Below, piece by piece: positions 56,337 through 64,000 of a stretch of 64,000 bases of DNA. Position numbers and translations under genes: made by a program. The notes under the pieces were generated by a model. The model worked only from the letters and a program-made list of their open reading frames with translations, ran no database searches and was not told the DNA's origin. Source of the DNA: Jatrophihabitans cynanchi (GTDB lineage Bacteria; Actinomycetota; Actinomycetes; Mycobacteriales; Jatrophihabitantaceae); NCBI RefSeq assembly GCF_027247405.1, contig NZ_CP097463.1, positions 3,038,001 through 3,102,000 on the forward strand. Direction: 5' to 3'. Position 1 is the stretch's first letter. The number at the start of each line of letters is the position of its first letter.

Positions 56337-57448
56337 CCGAGCCGCACCTGCCGGACGGCGGCGCCGCAATCGCCACCGCCGACCCCGACCAGCAGGTTCC
56401 GGGCCGCTCCGAACCCCCCGGCCCGTCCCGGAACCTGCTGCGGTTCGTCGGCAAGAAGGTGGCGATCACCGCCGGGCTGCTGCTCGGCGTCACGATCCTG
56501 ACGTTCCTGCTGGTGCAGGCGGTGCCCGGCGATCCGACCACGACGAACCTGTCCGAGACCGCGCAGAAGGACCCGTCCGTGGTCGCGGCGTACCGCGCCA
56601 AATGGGGCCTGGACAAGTCGCTGCCGGTGCAGTACTTCACCTACCTGAACCACCTGCTGCACGGCGACCTGGGCACATCGCAGAGCACCGGCAACCCGGT
56701 GGCGTCCGATCTGGGCAAGTACGTGCCCGCGACGCTCGAACTCGCGATCCCGGCGATGATCCTCGCACTCGCGATCAGCGTCGGCCTCGGGCTGTGGGCC
56801 GCGGTGCGCAAGGACAAGCCCGCCGACCACGCGATCCGCGGAGTGGCCCTGGTCGGCCTGTCGACGCCGTCGTTCTGGCTGGCGATCGTCGTGCTGTACA
56901 TCTTCTTCTACAAGCTGGGCTGGGCACCGAACGGGGGCCGGCTCAGCGCGCGGTACACCCCGCCCGAGCACGTCACCGGCATGTACACGGTGGACGCGCT
57001 GCTGCAGGGCCGGCCGATCGCGTTCCAGGACGCGCTCTGGCACCTGATGCTGCCGGTGCTCGTGCTCACCGCGCTGACCGTGTCGGTGCTGATCAGGTTC
57101 GTCCGCTCGGCGATGCTCGAAGTCCTGGACCAGGACTACATCAAGGCCGCGTACGCCAAGGGCCTGTCGCGGCGCACGGTGCTGCGCAGGCACGTGCTGC
57201 GCGCCGGGCTGGTGCAGGTGGTCACCGTCGCCGGACTGGCGTTCGCCTCGCTGCTGTCCGGAACGGTGCTGATCGAGCAGATCTACAGCTGGCCCGGCCT
57301 CGGCCAGTACGCGTACCGCTCCGCGCTCAACCTGGACCTGCCCGCCATCATGGGTGTCGGGCTGTTCGTCGCGCTGGTGTACACCCTGGTGAACCTGATC
57401 ATCGACATCCTGTACGGCGTCATCGACCCGCGGATCAGGCTGTCATGA
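56333..57448 (+). CDS. ABC transporter permease (DppB/OppB type)
   Basis: The 371-residue protein has six membrane helices, the first in VAITAGLLLGVTILTFLLVQ, the family signature DPTTTNL after it, and the ABC-interacting EAA-like loop YIKAAYAKGLSRRTVLRRHVLR. It has a hydrophilic N-terminal extension of about 40 residues. The TTG start overlaps the stop of the binding-protein gene, and its own stop overlaps the next permease gene, showing strict coupling. Confidence 0.93.
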   Translation: MTEPHLPDGGAAIATADPDQQVPGRSEPPGPSRNLLRFVGKKVAITAGLLLGVTILTFLLVQAVPGDPTTTNLSETAQKDPSVVAAYRAKWGLDKSLPVQYFTYLNHLLHGDLGTSQSTGNPVASDLGKYVPATLELAIPAMILALAISVGLGLWAAVRKDKPADHAIRGVALVGLSTPSFWLAIVVLYIFFYKLGWAPNGGRLSARYTPPEHVTGMYTVDALLQGRPIAFQDALWHLMLPVLVLTALTVSVLIRFVRSAMLEVLDQDYIKAAYAKGLSRRTVLRRHVLRAGLVQVVTVAGLAFASLLSGTVLIEQIYSWPGLGQYAYRSALNLDLPAIMGVGLFVALVYTLVNLIIDILYGVIDPRIRLS

Positions 57449-58368
57449 CCGGCGTCCCGTCCACGCTCGCCGCCGATTCCGCTCCGCCGGCCCTGCCCGC
57501 CCGCCGCTGGTTCGGGTTGCGCCCGGGTGCCCCACGCGCCGAACGTGTCGCGCGTCGACGGCACAGTCGTGGCCTGACCGTCGCCGCGTGCGTGATCCTC
57601 GCCGCCTGGGCACTCGTCGCGGTGTTCGCTCCGCTGCTCGCCCCGCACGATCCGCTCGCCCAGTCCGGCCCGTACTACGCGTCGCCGTCGGCCGCGCACT
57701 GGTTCGGCACCGACCAGCTCGGCCGCGACATCCTCAGCCGCATCCTCTACGGGGCAAGGCTGTCCCTGCCGCTGGCGGTCGTCATCGTCGCACTAGCGCT
57801 GCTCATCGGCGGCGGCCTGGGCCTGATCGCCGGCTACATCGGACGCTGGGTCGACGAGTCGCTGATGCGCCTCACCGACCTGGTGTTCGCGTTCCCGCCG
57901 ATCATCCTGGCGATGGTGGTGACGGCCGCGTTCGGGCCGAGCGCACGCAACGCGGTACTCGCGCTGGTGCTGGTGTCCTGGCCGACGTACGCGCGGGTCG
58001 TGCGCAGCGCGGTGCTCTCGATCCGCAGCTCGGACTTCCTGCACGCGTCGCGGCTGCTCGGCGTCGGGCCGTGGCAGGCGCTGCGCCGGGACGTGGTACC
58101 CAACAGCGTCGGCCCGTCCGTCGTGCTCGCCAGCCTGGAACTCGGCAACGCGGTGCTGATGCTCGCCTCGCTCTCGTTCCTCGGACTGGGCCCGCGCCCG
58201 CCGGCGCCGGAGTGGGGCGCGATGATCGCGGCCGGCTCGAACGACCTGTCCAAGTGGTGGGTGAGCATCATCCCCGGCATCGCTATCCTCACCGCGGTGC
58301 TCGCGTTCAACCTGCTCGGTGACGCGGTGCGCGACTGGCTCGACCCGCGCGCCCGGAACGCGCGATGA
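57445..58368 (+). CDS. ABC transporter permease (DppC/OppC type)
   Basis: The 307-residue protein begins with a basic cytoplasmic tail, then a first helix near residue 47 and HWFGTDQLGRDILSRILYGAR, the hallmark of DppC-type permeases. The EAA-like loop SSDFLHASRLLGVGPWQALRRDVVPN is present. It forms the channel with the DppB-type partner. Start and stop overlap neighbours by 4 bp. Confidence 0.95.
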   Translation: MTGVPSTLAADSAPPALPARRWFGLRPGAPRAERVARRRHSRGLTVAACVILAAWALVAVFAPLLAPHDPLAQSGPYYASPSAAHWFGTDQLGRDILSRILYGARLSLPLAVVIVALALLIGGGLGLIAGYIGRWVDESLMRLTDLVFAFPPIILAMVVTAAFGPSARNAVLALVLVSWPTYARVVRSAVLSIRSSDFLHASRLLGVGPWQALRRDVVPNSVGPSVVLASLELGNAVLMLASLSFLGLGPRPPAPEWGAMIAAGSNDLSKWWVSIIPGIAILTAVLAFNLLGDAVRDWLDPRARNAR

Positions 58369-59357
58369 GCGCCGTGAACGGGCCGCTGCTGCAGGTCAGC
58401 GGGCTGTCGGTCACGCTGCGCGGTTCGGACGGGCCACTGCCGGTGATCAAGGATCTCGACCTGCAGGTGAACCCCGGCGAGATCGTCGGCATCGCCGGTG
58501 AGAGCGGATCGGGCAAGAGCCTGACGGCACTCACCCTGCTCAACCTGCTGCCACCGGGTGCCACCGTGACCGGGTCGATGCGCTTCGCCGGCACCGAGCT
58601 GACCGGCCTCGACCGGCGCGGGTGGCAGCGGACGCGTGGCTCGGGCATCGCGATGGTCTTCCAGGACGCCAGCGCGGCGCTGCACCCGATGCTCACCGTC
58701 GGCGTCCAGCTGACCGAGCACATGCGCTCCGGGCTGGGTCTGAGCCGGGCGGCGGCTCGCGCGCGGGCGATCGAACTGCTCGAGCAGGTGCGGATCCCGC
58801 AGCCGGAGCGGGCGCTGCGCTCGTACCCGCACCAGTTCTCCGGCGGCATGCGGCAGCGGGTTGCGATCGCCATCGCGCTGGCCTGCCGCCCGCAGCTGCT
58901 CATCGCGGACGAGCCCACGACGGCCCTGGACGTCACCGTGCAGGCCGGCATCCTCGCGCTGCTCGACGAACTGCGCCGCGACAACGACCTCGCCGTGCTG
59001 TTCATCACGCACGATCTCGGCGTGCTGTCCTCGCTCACCCGGCGGGCGTACGTCTTCTACGCCGGCCGGGTGATGGAGAGCGGCAGCACCGTGCAGGTGC
59101 TCACCGACCCGGCGCACCCCTACACGGCCGCGCTGCTCGCCGCACGCCCGCACGGGCTCAGTGCCACCCGCACGCTGCGCGCGATCCCGGGCGCACCGGT
59201 GCTGCCCGGCCAGGAGCCGCCCGGCTGCCCGTTCGAGCCGCGCTGCACGTTCGCGCTCGACGCGTGCCGTGCCGGGGTACCGCCGCACGAGCCGATCGCG
59301 CACGGCCGCACCCTGGCCTGTGTGATCTCGCCCGACCTGAGCGGGGCGGACCGGTGA
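58365..59357 (+). CDS. ABC transporter ATPase (DppD/OppD type)
   Basis: The 330-residue ATPase has Walker A GESGSGKS (about 45-52), a signature motif FSGGMRQRV, Walker B LLIADEPTTALD and the H-loop ITHDLG. The C-terminal oligopeptide-transporter extension with cysteines (CPFEPRCTFALDAC) likely binds an Fe-S cluster or metal, as in OppD/DppD. It pairs with the following ATPase, and both gene junctions overlap by 4 bp. Confidence 0.95.
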   Translation: MSAVNGPLLQVSGLSVTLRGSDGPLPVIKDLDLQVNPGEIVGIAGESGSGKSLTALTLLNLLPPGATVTGSMRFAGTELTGLDRRGWQRTRGSGIAMVFQDASAALHPMLTVGVQLTEHMRSGLGLSRAAARARAIELLEQVRIPQPERALRSYPHQFSGGMRQRVAIAIALACRPQLLIADEPTTALDVTVQAGILALLDELRRDNDLAVLFITHDLGVLSSLTRRAYVFYAGRVMESGSTVQVLTDPAHPYTAALLAARPHGLSATRTLRAIPGAPVLPGQEPPGCPFEPRCTFALDACRAGVPPHEPIAHGRTLACVISPDLSGADR

Positions 59358-60334
59358 GCGATCTTCTCACCGTCGAGGACCTGCGGGTCGAGTACCGGCC
59401 GCGCGGGCGTGGCGTCGTGCGCGCCGTCACCGGCGTCGACCTGGCCGTCGCTGCCGGCGAAGTGGTCGGGTTGGTCGGCGAGTCCGGCTGCGGGAAGTCC
59501 TCGCTGGCCCGCGTGGTCGCCGGGTTGGCCGCGCCGAGCGGCGGCCGGGTGCTGTTCGCCGGTGAGCCCGTGGTGCCGCTGGCCTGGCGTAAGCGGCCGG
59601 CCGCCCAGACCCGGCTGCAGATGATCTTCCAGGACCCGGGTGGGTCGCTGAACCCGCGGCGCACCGTCGGCGCGCAACTGCTCGACGGTGTTCCCGCCGG
59701 CGTCACCGGCTCGGACCGCCGGGCACGGGTTGCCGAACTGCTCGAGCGCGTAGGCATGTCCGCCGCAGCGGGCGAGCGCTTCCCGCACGAGTTCTCCGGC
59801 GGCCAGCGGCAGCGGTTGGCCATCGCCAGGGCCCTCGCCGCTGAGCCCGAGCTGATCATCGCCGACGAGCCGGTGACCGCCCTGGACGCCTCGGCGCAGG
59901 CGCAGGTGGTCTCGCTGCTGCTGTCCCTCGTGCGCGAGCTCGACATGGGGCTGCTGTTCATCTCGCACGACCTCGCGCTGGTGCACGAGATCGCCGACCG
60001 CACCGCGGTGATGTACCTCGGCACGATCGTCGAGACCGGCCCGACCCGCCGGCTGATGGCCGAGCCGCGCCACCCGTACACCCAGGCGCTCGTCGGCGCG
60101 ATCCCGCAGGTCTCGGCCGAGCCCCGGCTGCCGTCCGTGCTGCGTGGCGAGGTTCCGGACCCGTCACACATCCCGTCCGGCTGCCGGTTCCGGCCGCGCT
60201 GCCCGTATGCCGTCGAGATCTGCCGCACCGAACCGGTGCTGCGTGCGGCGGCCGGCTCGCTCGTCGCGTGTCACCGCGCCGAAGAACTCGCCGCCGTACC
60301 GGCGGACGTCACCCAGAACGGAGAGTCCCGATGA
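59354..60334 (+). CDS. ABC transporter ATPase (DppF/OppF type)
   Basis: The 326-residue ATPase has Walker A GESGCGKS, the signature FSGGQRQRL, Walker B LIIADEPVTALD and H-loop ISHDLA. The C terminus has the CRFRPRCPYAVEIC cysteine motif of the oligopeptide family. With the DppD-type subunit it powers the importer. The GTG start overlaps the upstream stop, and the NTF2-like gene starts within its stop codon. Confidence 0.95.
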   Translation: MSDLLTVEDLRVEYRPRGRGVVRAVTGVDLAVAAGEVVGLVGESGCGKSSLARVVAGLAAPSGGRVLFAGEPVVPLAWRKRPAAQTRLQMIFQDPGGSLNPRRTVGAQLLDGVPAGVTGSDRRARVAELLERVGMSAAAGERFPHEFSGGQRQRLAIARALAAEPELIIADEPVTALDASAQAQVVSLLLSLVRELDMGLLFISHDLALVHEIADRTAVMYLGTIVETGPTRRLMAEPRHPYTQALVGAIPQVSAEPRLPSVLRGEVPDPSHIPSGCRFRPRCPYAVEICRTEPVLRAAAGSLVACHRAEELAAVPADVTQNGESR

Positions 60335-60759
60335 GCGCCCGCACCCGCGAGAACGACGGGCCGGTGGCAGCGGCGGTGCGCGCGATGTACGCGGCCTACC
60401 CCGACCCGGCCGGCTTCGATGTTCACCTGCACCCGCAGATCACCATCTGGGAGAGCGATCAGCCTGGACCGCTCATCGGCCTGGACGAGCTGACCGCGCT
60501 GCGCGATCGCCGCTCCCCGGACGAGGCGGCACCGCGCCCGACGCTGTCGGTCGAGGACCTGCTCGTCGACCGCTGGGGCGAGACGGCCGCGGTCGCCCGG
60601 TACGTGCTGCGCGCGAGCGCACCCGACGGCGAGCTGACGTTCCGGGTGAGCGACGTCTGGGACGGCGCCGGCGACCGATGGCAGATCGTGCACCACCACG
60701 CCGAACAACTTGCAGGCGCCATCGGGACCCCGGTCCCGATGGCCGACACTGGTCAGTGA
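60331..60759 (+). CDS. NTF2/SnoaL-like protein
   Basis: The 142-residue protein has the cone-shaped NTF2-like pattern: an initial helix (AAAVRAMYAAYPDPAGF), then FDVHLHPQITIWESDQPGPLIGLDEL, and a final beta sheet ending WQIVHHHAEQL. SnoaL-like proteins act as small isomerases, hydrolases or binding proteins. The His pair near the C terminus and Asp near residue 30 could be active-site residues. Its start overlaps the ABC ATPase stop, so it belongs to the import operon. Confidence 0.7.
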   Translation: MSARTRENDGPVAAAVRAMYAAYPDPAGFDVHLHPQITIWESDQPGPLIGLDELTALRDRRSPDEAAPRPTLSVEDLLVDRWGETAAVARYVLRASAPDGELTFRVSDVWDGAGDRWQIVHHHAEQLAGAIGTPVPMADTGQ

Positions 60760-60787
60760 TCGGCACGCTCGGAGGGGATGGCATCAC

Positions 60788-61324
60788 ATGTTGGGCGAAC
60801 GACTTCGCGAACTGCGCCTGCGTCACGGACTGACGCTGCGCGAGCTGGCGATCGAGGCAGAGGTATCTCCGGCCCTGCTGAGCCAGTTGGAGAACGGGGT
60901 CACCGATCCGAGCCTGTCCACGCTGCGCAAGCTGGCCACGGTGTTCAAGGCCGAGGTGTCCACCCTCTTCAGCGAACCCAATGCGCCGATGGTGCACCTG
61001 TCCCGGCCGGGCGAGCGGATGCATCTGACCGCGCCCCTCGGCGAGATCAGTTACGAACGGCTGACTCCCGGCCGCGGCGACCTCGAGGTGCTCTCCGCGA
61101 CGATGAAGCCGGGCGATGTCAGCTCCTCGGAACGGCGTGGTCACGAATCGACCGAGTGCCTCGTGGTCCTCGAAGGCGAGGTGGTCGTGGAGATCGAGAC
61201 CGAACGGCACGTGGTGCAGGCCCGCGAAGCGCTCACCTTCGACTCACGGCTCGCGCACCGGTTCTGCAACGAGAGCCTGGAGCCGGCCGTGTTCCTGCTC
61301 GCCGTCACCCCGCCGGTCCCGTGA
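60788..61324 (+). CDS. XRE-family regulator with C-terminal cupin domain
   Basis: The 178-residue protein has an N-terminal HTH_3 domain (LRELRLRHGLTLRELAIEAEVSPALLSQLENG, residues about 6-40) and a C-terminal cupin (HESTECLVVLEGEVVVEIE, about 118-136; LAHRFCNES). This design is typical of sensors of small catabolites such as those controlling amino-acid or polyamine use. It lies within the import/degradation operon, with a GGAGGGG site before the ATG. It probably binds the shared CGAAC-GYT-GTTC operator (inference). Confidence 0.9.
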   Translation: MLGERLRELRLRHGLTLRELAIEAEVSPALLSQLENGVTDPSLSTLRKLATVFKAEVSTLFSEPNAPMVHLSRPGERMHLTAPLGEISYERLTPGRGDLEVLSATMKPGDVSSSERRGHESTECLVVLEGEVVVEIETERHVVQAREALTFDSRLAHRFCNESLEPAVFLLAVTPPVP

Positions 61325-62319
61325 CCGGCCAGGTGACGCTCGGTGTCCAGTCCGACAAGTCGGCAGCCGAGTACGCCCGGCTCGGCGTGCTGGCCGAATC
61401 GCTCGGTTTCGACGGCGTGTCGGTGTTCCACGACCTGGGCTTTCAGCCCTCGCTCTTCCCGCTCCTGGAGATGGCCCGCGTCACCGAGCGGATCAAGCTC
61501 GGCGCCGCGTGCTTGAACCCGTTCCTGCTGCACCCGGTCGAGATCGCCGGCCAGGCCGCCGCGCTCGATCTGGCGTCCGACGGCCGGGCGTACGTCGGGC
61601 TGACCCGCGGTGCCTGGCTGGACCGGCTCGGGGTGCGGACCGAGCGCCCGCTCCGCGCGATCAGCGAGACCGTCGAGGTCGTGCAGCGGCTGCTGCGGGG
61701 TGACGAGAGTGCTTACGCCGGCGCGGTGTTCCCGCTCGCGGCGGGGACGCGGTTGGGCTACCCGCGCTGCCGCGAACGCATCGAGGTGCTCATCGGCACC
61801 TGGGGCCCGCGCGGGCTGGCGATGGCCGGCCGGATCGCGGACGAGGTCAAGCTCGGCGGCTGCGCGAACCCGGACATGGTGCGGCACGCGCGCAGCTTGC
61901 TGGACGCGGCGAGCGGTGCCGCCGGTCGTGCGCCGCTCGGGCTGGTGGCCGGAGCGGTGACGGTCGTCGACGCGGACGGCCCGGCCGCGCGAGCGCGTGC
62001 TCGCACCGAGGTCGCGATGTACCTCGACGTGGTGGCCGCGCTCGACGTCACCGTGCAGGTGCCCGACGACGTGCTCGTCCCGCTGCGGGCGGCGCTCGCC
62101 TCGGGCGATGCCGAGGCGGCCGGCCGGCTCATCCCGGACGACGTGCTCGACCGGTTCGCGTTCGCGGGCACTCCCGAGCAGGTCGCCACCCACGCCGCGG
62201 CGCTCGTCGACGCGGGCGCCAGCCGCATCGAGTTCGGTACCCCGCACGGGCTCACCGACGCCGAAGGCGTCGAACTGCTCGGCAAGCGCGTCCTGCCCGC
62301 GCTGAGGGAGGTTCGATGA
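61321..62319 (+). CDS. LLM-class flavin-dependent oxidoreductase (luciferase-like)
   Basis: The 332-residue TIM-barrel protein has the luciferase-like monooxygenase pattern: YARLGVLAESLGFDGVSVFHDL, LEMARVTERIKLGAACLNPFLLHPVEIAGQAAALD and YVGLTRGAWLDRLG. Members use FMN or coenzyme F420; the cofactor cannot be fixed from sequence, though F420-using methylene-H4MPT-reductase-like members are common in actinobacteria. Its GTG overlaps the regulator stop. It may oxidise or reduce the imported compound. Confidence 0.88.
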   Translation: MTGQVTLGVQSDKSAAEYARLGVLAESLGFDGVSVFHDLGFQPSLFPLLEMARVTERIKLGAACLNPFLLHPVEIAGQAAALDLASDGRAYVGLTRGAWLDRLGVRTERPLRAISETVEVVQRLLRGDESAYAGAVFPLAAGTRLGYPRCRERIEVLIGTWGPRGLAMAGRIADEVKLGGCANPDMVRHARSLLDAASGAAGRAPLGLVAGAVTVVDADGPAARARARTEVAMYLDVVAALDVTVQVPDDVLVPLRAALASGDAEAAGRLIPDDVLDRFAFAGTPEQVATHAAALVDAGASRIEFGTPHGLTDAEGVELLGKRVLPALREVR

Positions 62320-63929
62320 ACGCGGCCGAGATCGCCGACCGGTTGCTGGCGGACCTGGCACCCATCGACACCGACGCCGCCGAGGCGCTCGGTACCGAAC
62401 CGGTCTCGTTGATGCCGGCACTCGCGCCGGCCGACTTCGCCGCGCGGCACGAGGCGTACCTGCGTGCCGAACGCGCGCTCGCCCAACCGGATGACGACCC
62501 GACCGCGGGCGTGCTTGCCGCAGCGCTGCGCGAGCGGGTGGGCAGCGAACTCGCGCTCGACGAGGCCGGGTTCACCACTGCGCTGCTGGCCCCGCTGGCG
62601 ACGCCGGTCCACGCGGTCCGCGAGGTCTTCGACAAGCTGCCGCGGGAAAGCGCCGGCGACTGGGAGCGCGTCGCCGCGCACCTCGCGCAGGTTCCGCCGG
62701 CGCTGCAGGCCTATGCGGCGACGCTGCGCGAGAGTGCGGGCCGCGGGCACGTCGTGGCCGCCCGCCAGGTGCTCGGCGCCGCCGCTCAGTGCGAGCGCTG
62801 GATCGGCCCGGACGACTTCTACGGCCGGCTCGCCAGGTCCGGCCCGGACGATCCGCGCCTGGCCGCCGGCGCCGCGGCGGCTACCCGGGCGACCGCGGAG
62901 TTCGCCCGGTTCCTGCGCGAGGAACTGCTGCCGCTGGCGCCGGAACGCGACGCCGCCGGGCGCGAGCTGTACACGGTGACGGCCCGCGCGTTCCTCGGCG
63001 ACGGTGTCGATCTGGACGAGACGTACGCGTTCGGCTGGGACGAGCTGGCCCGGCTAACCGCGGAGATGAACGCCGTCGCGCGCGAACTCGGCGCGACGTC
63101 CGTCGAGGAGGCGGCGGCCGCGCTGGACGCCGACCCGGCGCGCAGGTTGCACACCCCGGACGAACTGCTGGGCTGGCTGCAGCAGCGGGTGGACGAAACG
63201 GTCGAGGCGATCGACGGGGTGCACTTCGACCTGCCCGCGGTCTCACGCGCGCCGCAGTGCCGGATCTCCGACGCGTCGGCCGGTGTCATGTACTACTCGC
63301 AACCGGACCCGGCGTTCACCCGCCCGGGCCGGATCGTGTGGGCGCCGGCCGAGACCTCGCACACCTGGCGCGAGGTCACCACGCTGCACCACGAGGGGGT
63401 TCCGGGCCACCACCTGCAGATCGTCACCGCCCTCGCCGAACCGGGACTGCACCCGTGGCAGCGCTCGATGGCGCACGTGCACGGCTACGTCGAGGGGTGG
63501 GCGCACTACGCCGAGCGGCTGTGCGGCGAACTCGGCCTGCTGCGCGATCCGGGCGAGCGGCTCGGCATGTTGTACGGCCAGCGCTGGCGGGCGGCCCGCA
63601 TCGTGATCGACATGGGGCTGCACCTGGACCTGCCGATCCCGCCCGGGAACGGCTTCACCGAGCAGACCCACTGGACGCCAGAGCTCGGCGTCGCCGTGCT
63701 GCGGGCGGCGTCCGGCGCCGAGGAGCAGGCGGCCCGGTTCGAGGTCGACCGCTACTTCGGCTGGCCCGGGCAGGCGCTGTCGTTCCGGATCGGCGCGCGG
63801 CTGTGGCAACAGATCCGTGAGGCGGCCGCGCGGCGTCCCGGCTTCGACCTGCGCGCGTTCCACACGTCGGCGCTGCGGCTGGGACCGCTCGGCCTCGGCC
63901 CGCTGCGAAAGGTGATGCTCGATGCCTGA
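62316..63929 (+). CDS. DUF885 metallopeptidase-like protein (second copy)
   Basis: The 537-residue protein has the DUF885 motif HHEGVPGHHLQIV (about residues 359-371) and VHGYVEGWAHYAERLCGELG with the second-shell Glu. It is only distantly similar to the first DUF885 gene 8 kb upstream, which suggests different substrates and not a recent duplication. The ATG overlaps the LLM stop by 4 bp, and the next gene starts 8 bp before its stop. Confidence 0.88.
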   Translation: MNAAEIADRLLADLAPIDTDAAEALGTEPVSLMPALAPADFAARHEAYLRAERALAQPDDDPTAGVLAAALRERVGSELALDEAGFTTALLAPLATPVHAVREVFDKLPRESAGDWERVAAHLAQVPPALQAYAATLRESAGRGHVVAARQVLGAAAQCERWIGPDDFYGRLARSGPDDPRLAAGAAAATRATAEFARFLREELLPLAPERDAAGRELYTVTARAFLGDGVDLDETYAFGWDELARLTAEMNAVARELGATSVEEAAAALDADPARRLHTPDELLGWLQQRVDETVEAIDGVHFDLPAVSRAPQCRISDASAGVMYYSQPDPAFTRPGRIVWAPAETSHTWREVTTLHHEGVPGHHLQIVTALAEPGLHPWQRSMAHVHGYVEGWAHYAERLCGELGLLRDPGERLGMLYGQRWRAARIVIDMGLHLDLPIPPGNGFTEQTHWTPELGVAVLRAASGAEEQAARFEVDRYFGWPGQALSFRIGARLWQQIREAAARRPGFDLRAFHTSALRLGPLGLGPLRKVMLDA

Positions 63930-64000
63930 CATGGAGCTGTTCGACCTGCGGGTCACCGTCGAGCGGATCGAAGGCCGGTCGGTGTGCGGGCTGCAGGTGG
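63922..64000 (+). CDS. TIGR04076-like protein (5' end only)
   Basis: The frame starts ATG at 63922 and runs off the window. The 26 visible residues, MPDMELFDLRV then TVERIEGRSVCGL, match the start of small TIGR04076-family proteins, whose function is unknown. It overlaps the DUF885 stop by 8 bp and so continues the operon beyond the window. Confidence 0.55.
   Translation, partial: MPDMELFDLRVTVERIEGRSVCGLQV

Overview
The window is high-GC DNA (strong G/C bias at third codon positions, many GTG and TTG starts, ATGA/GTGA/TTGA gene overlaps) from an actinobacterium. Lineage markers are two Rpf-type muralidases next to ksgA, a protein O-mannosyltransferase divergent from rsmI, a MDMPI-type (mycothiol-linked) protein, the MetG-TatD-Rpf-KsgA / Prs-GlmU neighbourhood known from mycobacteria and relatives, and a DUF222/HNH (13E12-type) gene. 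I cannot name the species; a Frankineae-like soil actinobacterium would fit.

Layout. 0-3 kb: remnant of a tad pilus/secretion locus (CpaE-like ATPase, TadA, a TadB that stops before its last membrane helix) abutting a TetR gene. 3-11 kb: VOC protein and narGHJI. 11-16 kb: CBS/zinc-ribbon protein, then PDH E1alpha-E1beta-E2 coupled to a cysteine-synthase-like gene. 16-23 kb: two AhpD-like genes, aconitase, PRC-barrel protein, then a cold-adaptation neighbourhood (CspA, acyl-lipid desaturase, DEAD-box helicase). 23-30 kb: Lrp regulator divergent from a fused indolepyruvate:ferredoxin oxidoreductase, a DsbA-family protein, and a RecQ helicase fused to a phosphoribosyltransferase-like domain. 30-34 kb: a degenerate repeat of about 157 bp, then a DUF222/HNH gene split by an intact IS256-family element with an 8-bp target duplication. 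34-48 kb: acyl-CoA ligase, DoxX-like protein with LEA-like 11-residue repeats, PMT, rsmI, metG, tatD, two rpf paralogues, ksgA, prs, glmU, tRNA-Gln.

48-64 kb: a delta-9 desaturase and then a catabolic-looking region: DUF1028 protein, alpha/beta hydrolase with an N-terminal AroQ-like domain, amidohydrolase, MDMPI-like protein, two DUF885 metallopeptidase-like proteins, a complete peptide-type ABC importer, an NTF2-like protein, an XRE-cupin regulator, an LLM flavin oxidoreductase and a TIGR04076-like protein. Two promoter regions here share the palindromic core CGAAC-GYT-GTTC. I read this as one regulon for import and stepwise breakdown of a peptide- or amide-like compound. It is the best candidate for an undescribed system in the window.

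Other regulatory structure: near-identical promoter elements before both rpf genes (a -10 overlapping a GTCAC/GTAAC direct repeat), apparently leaderless starts for several genes, and AT-rich inverted repeats before the AhpD pair and the delta-9 desaturase.
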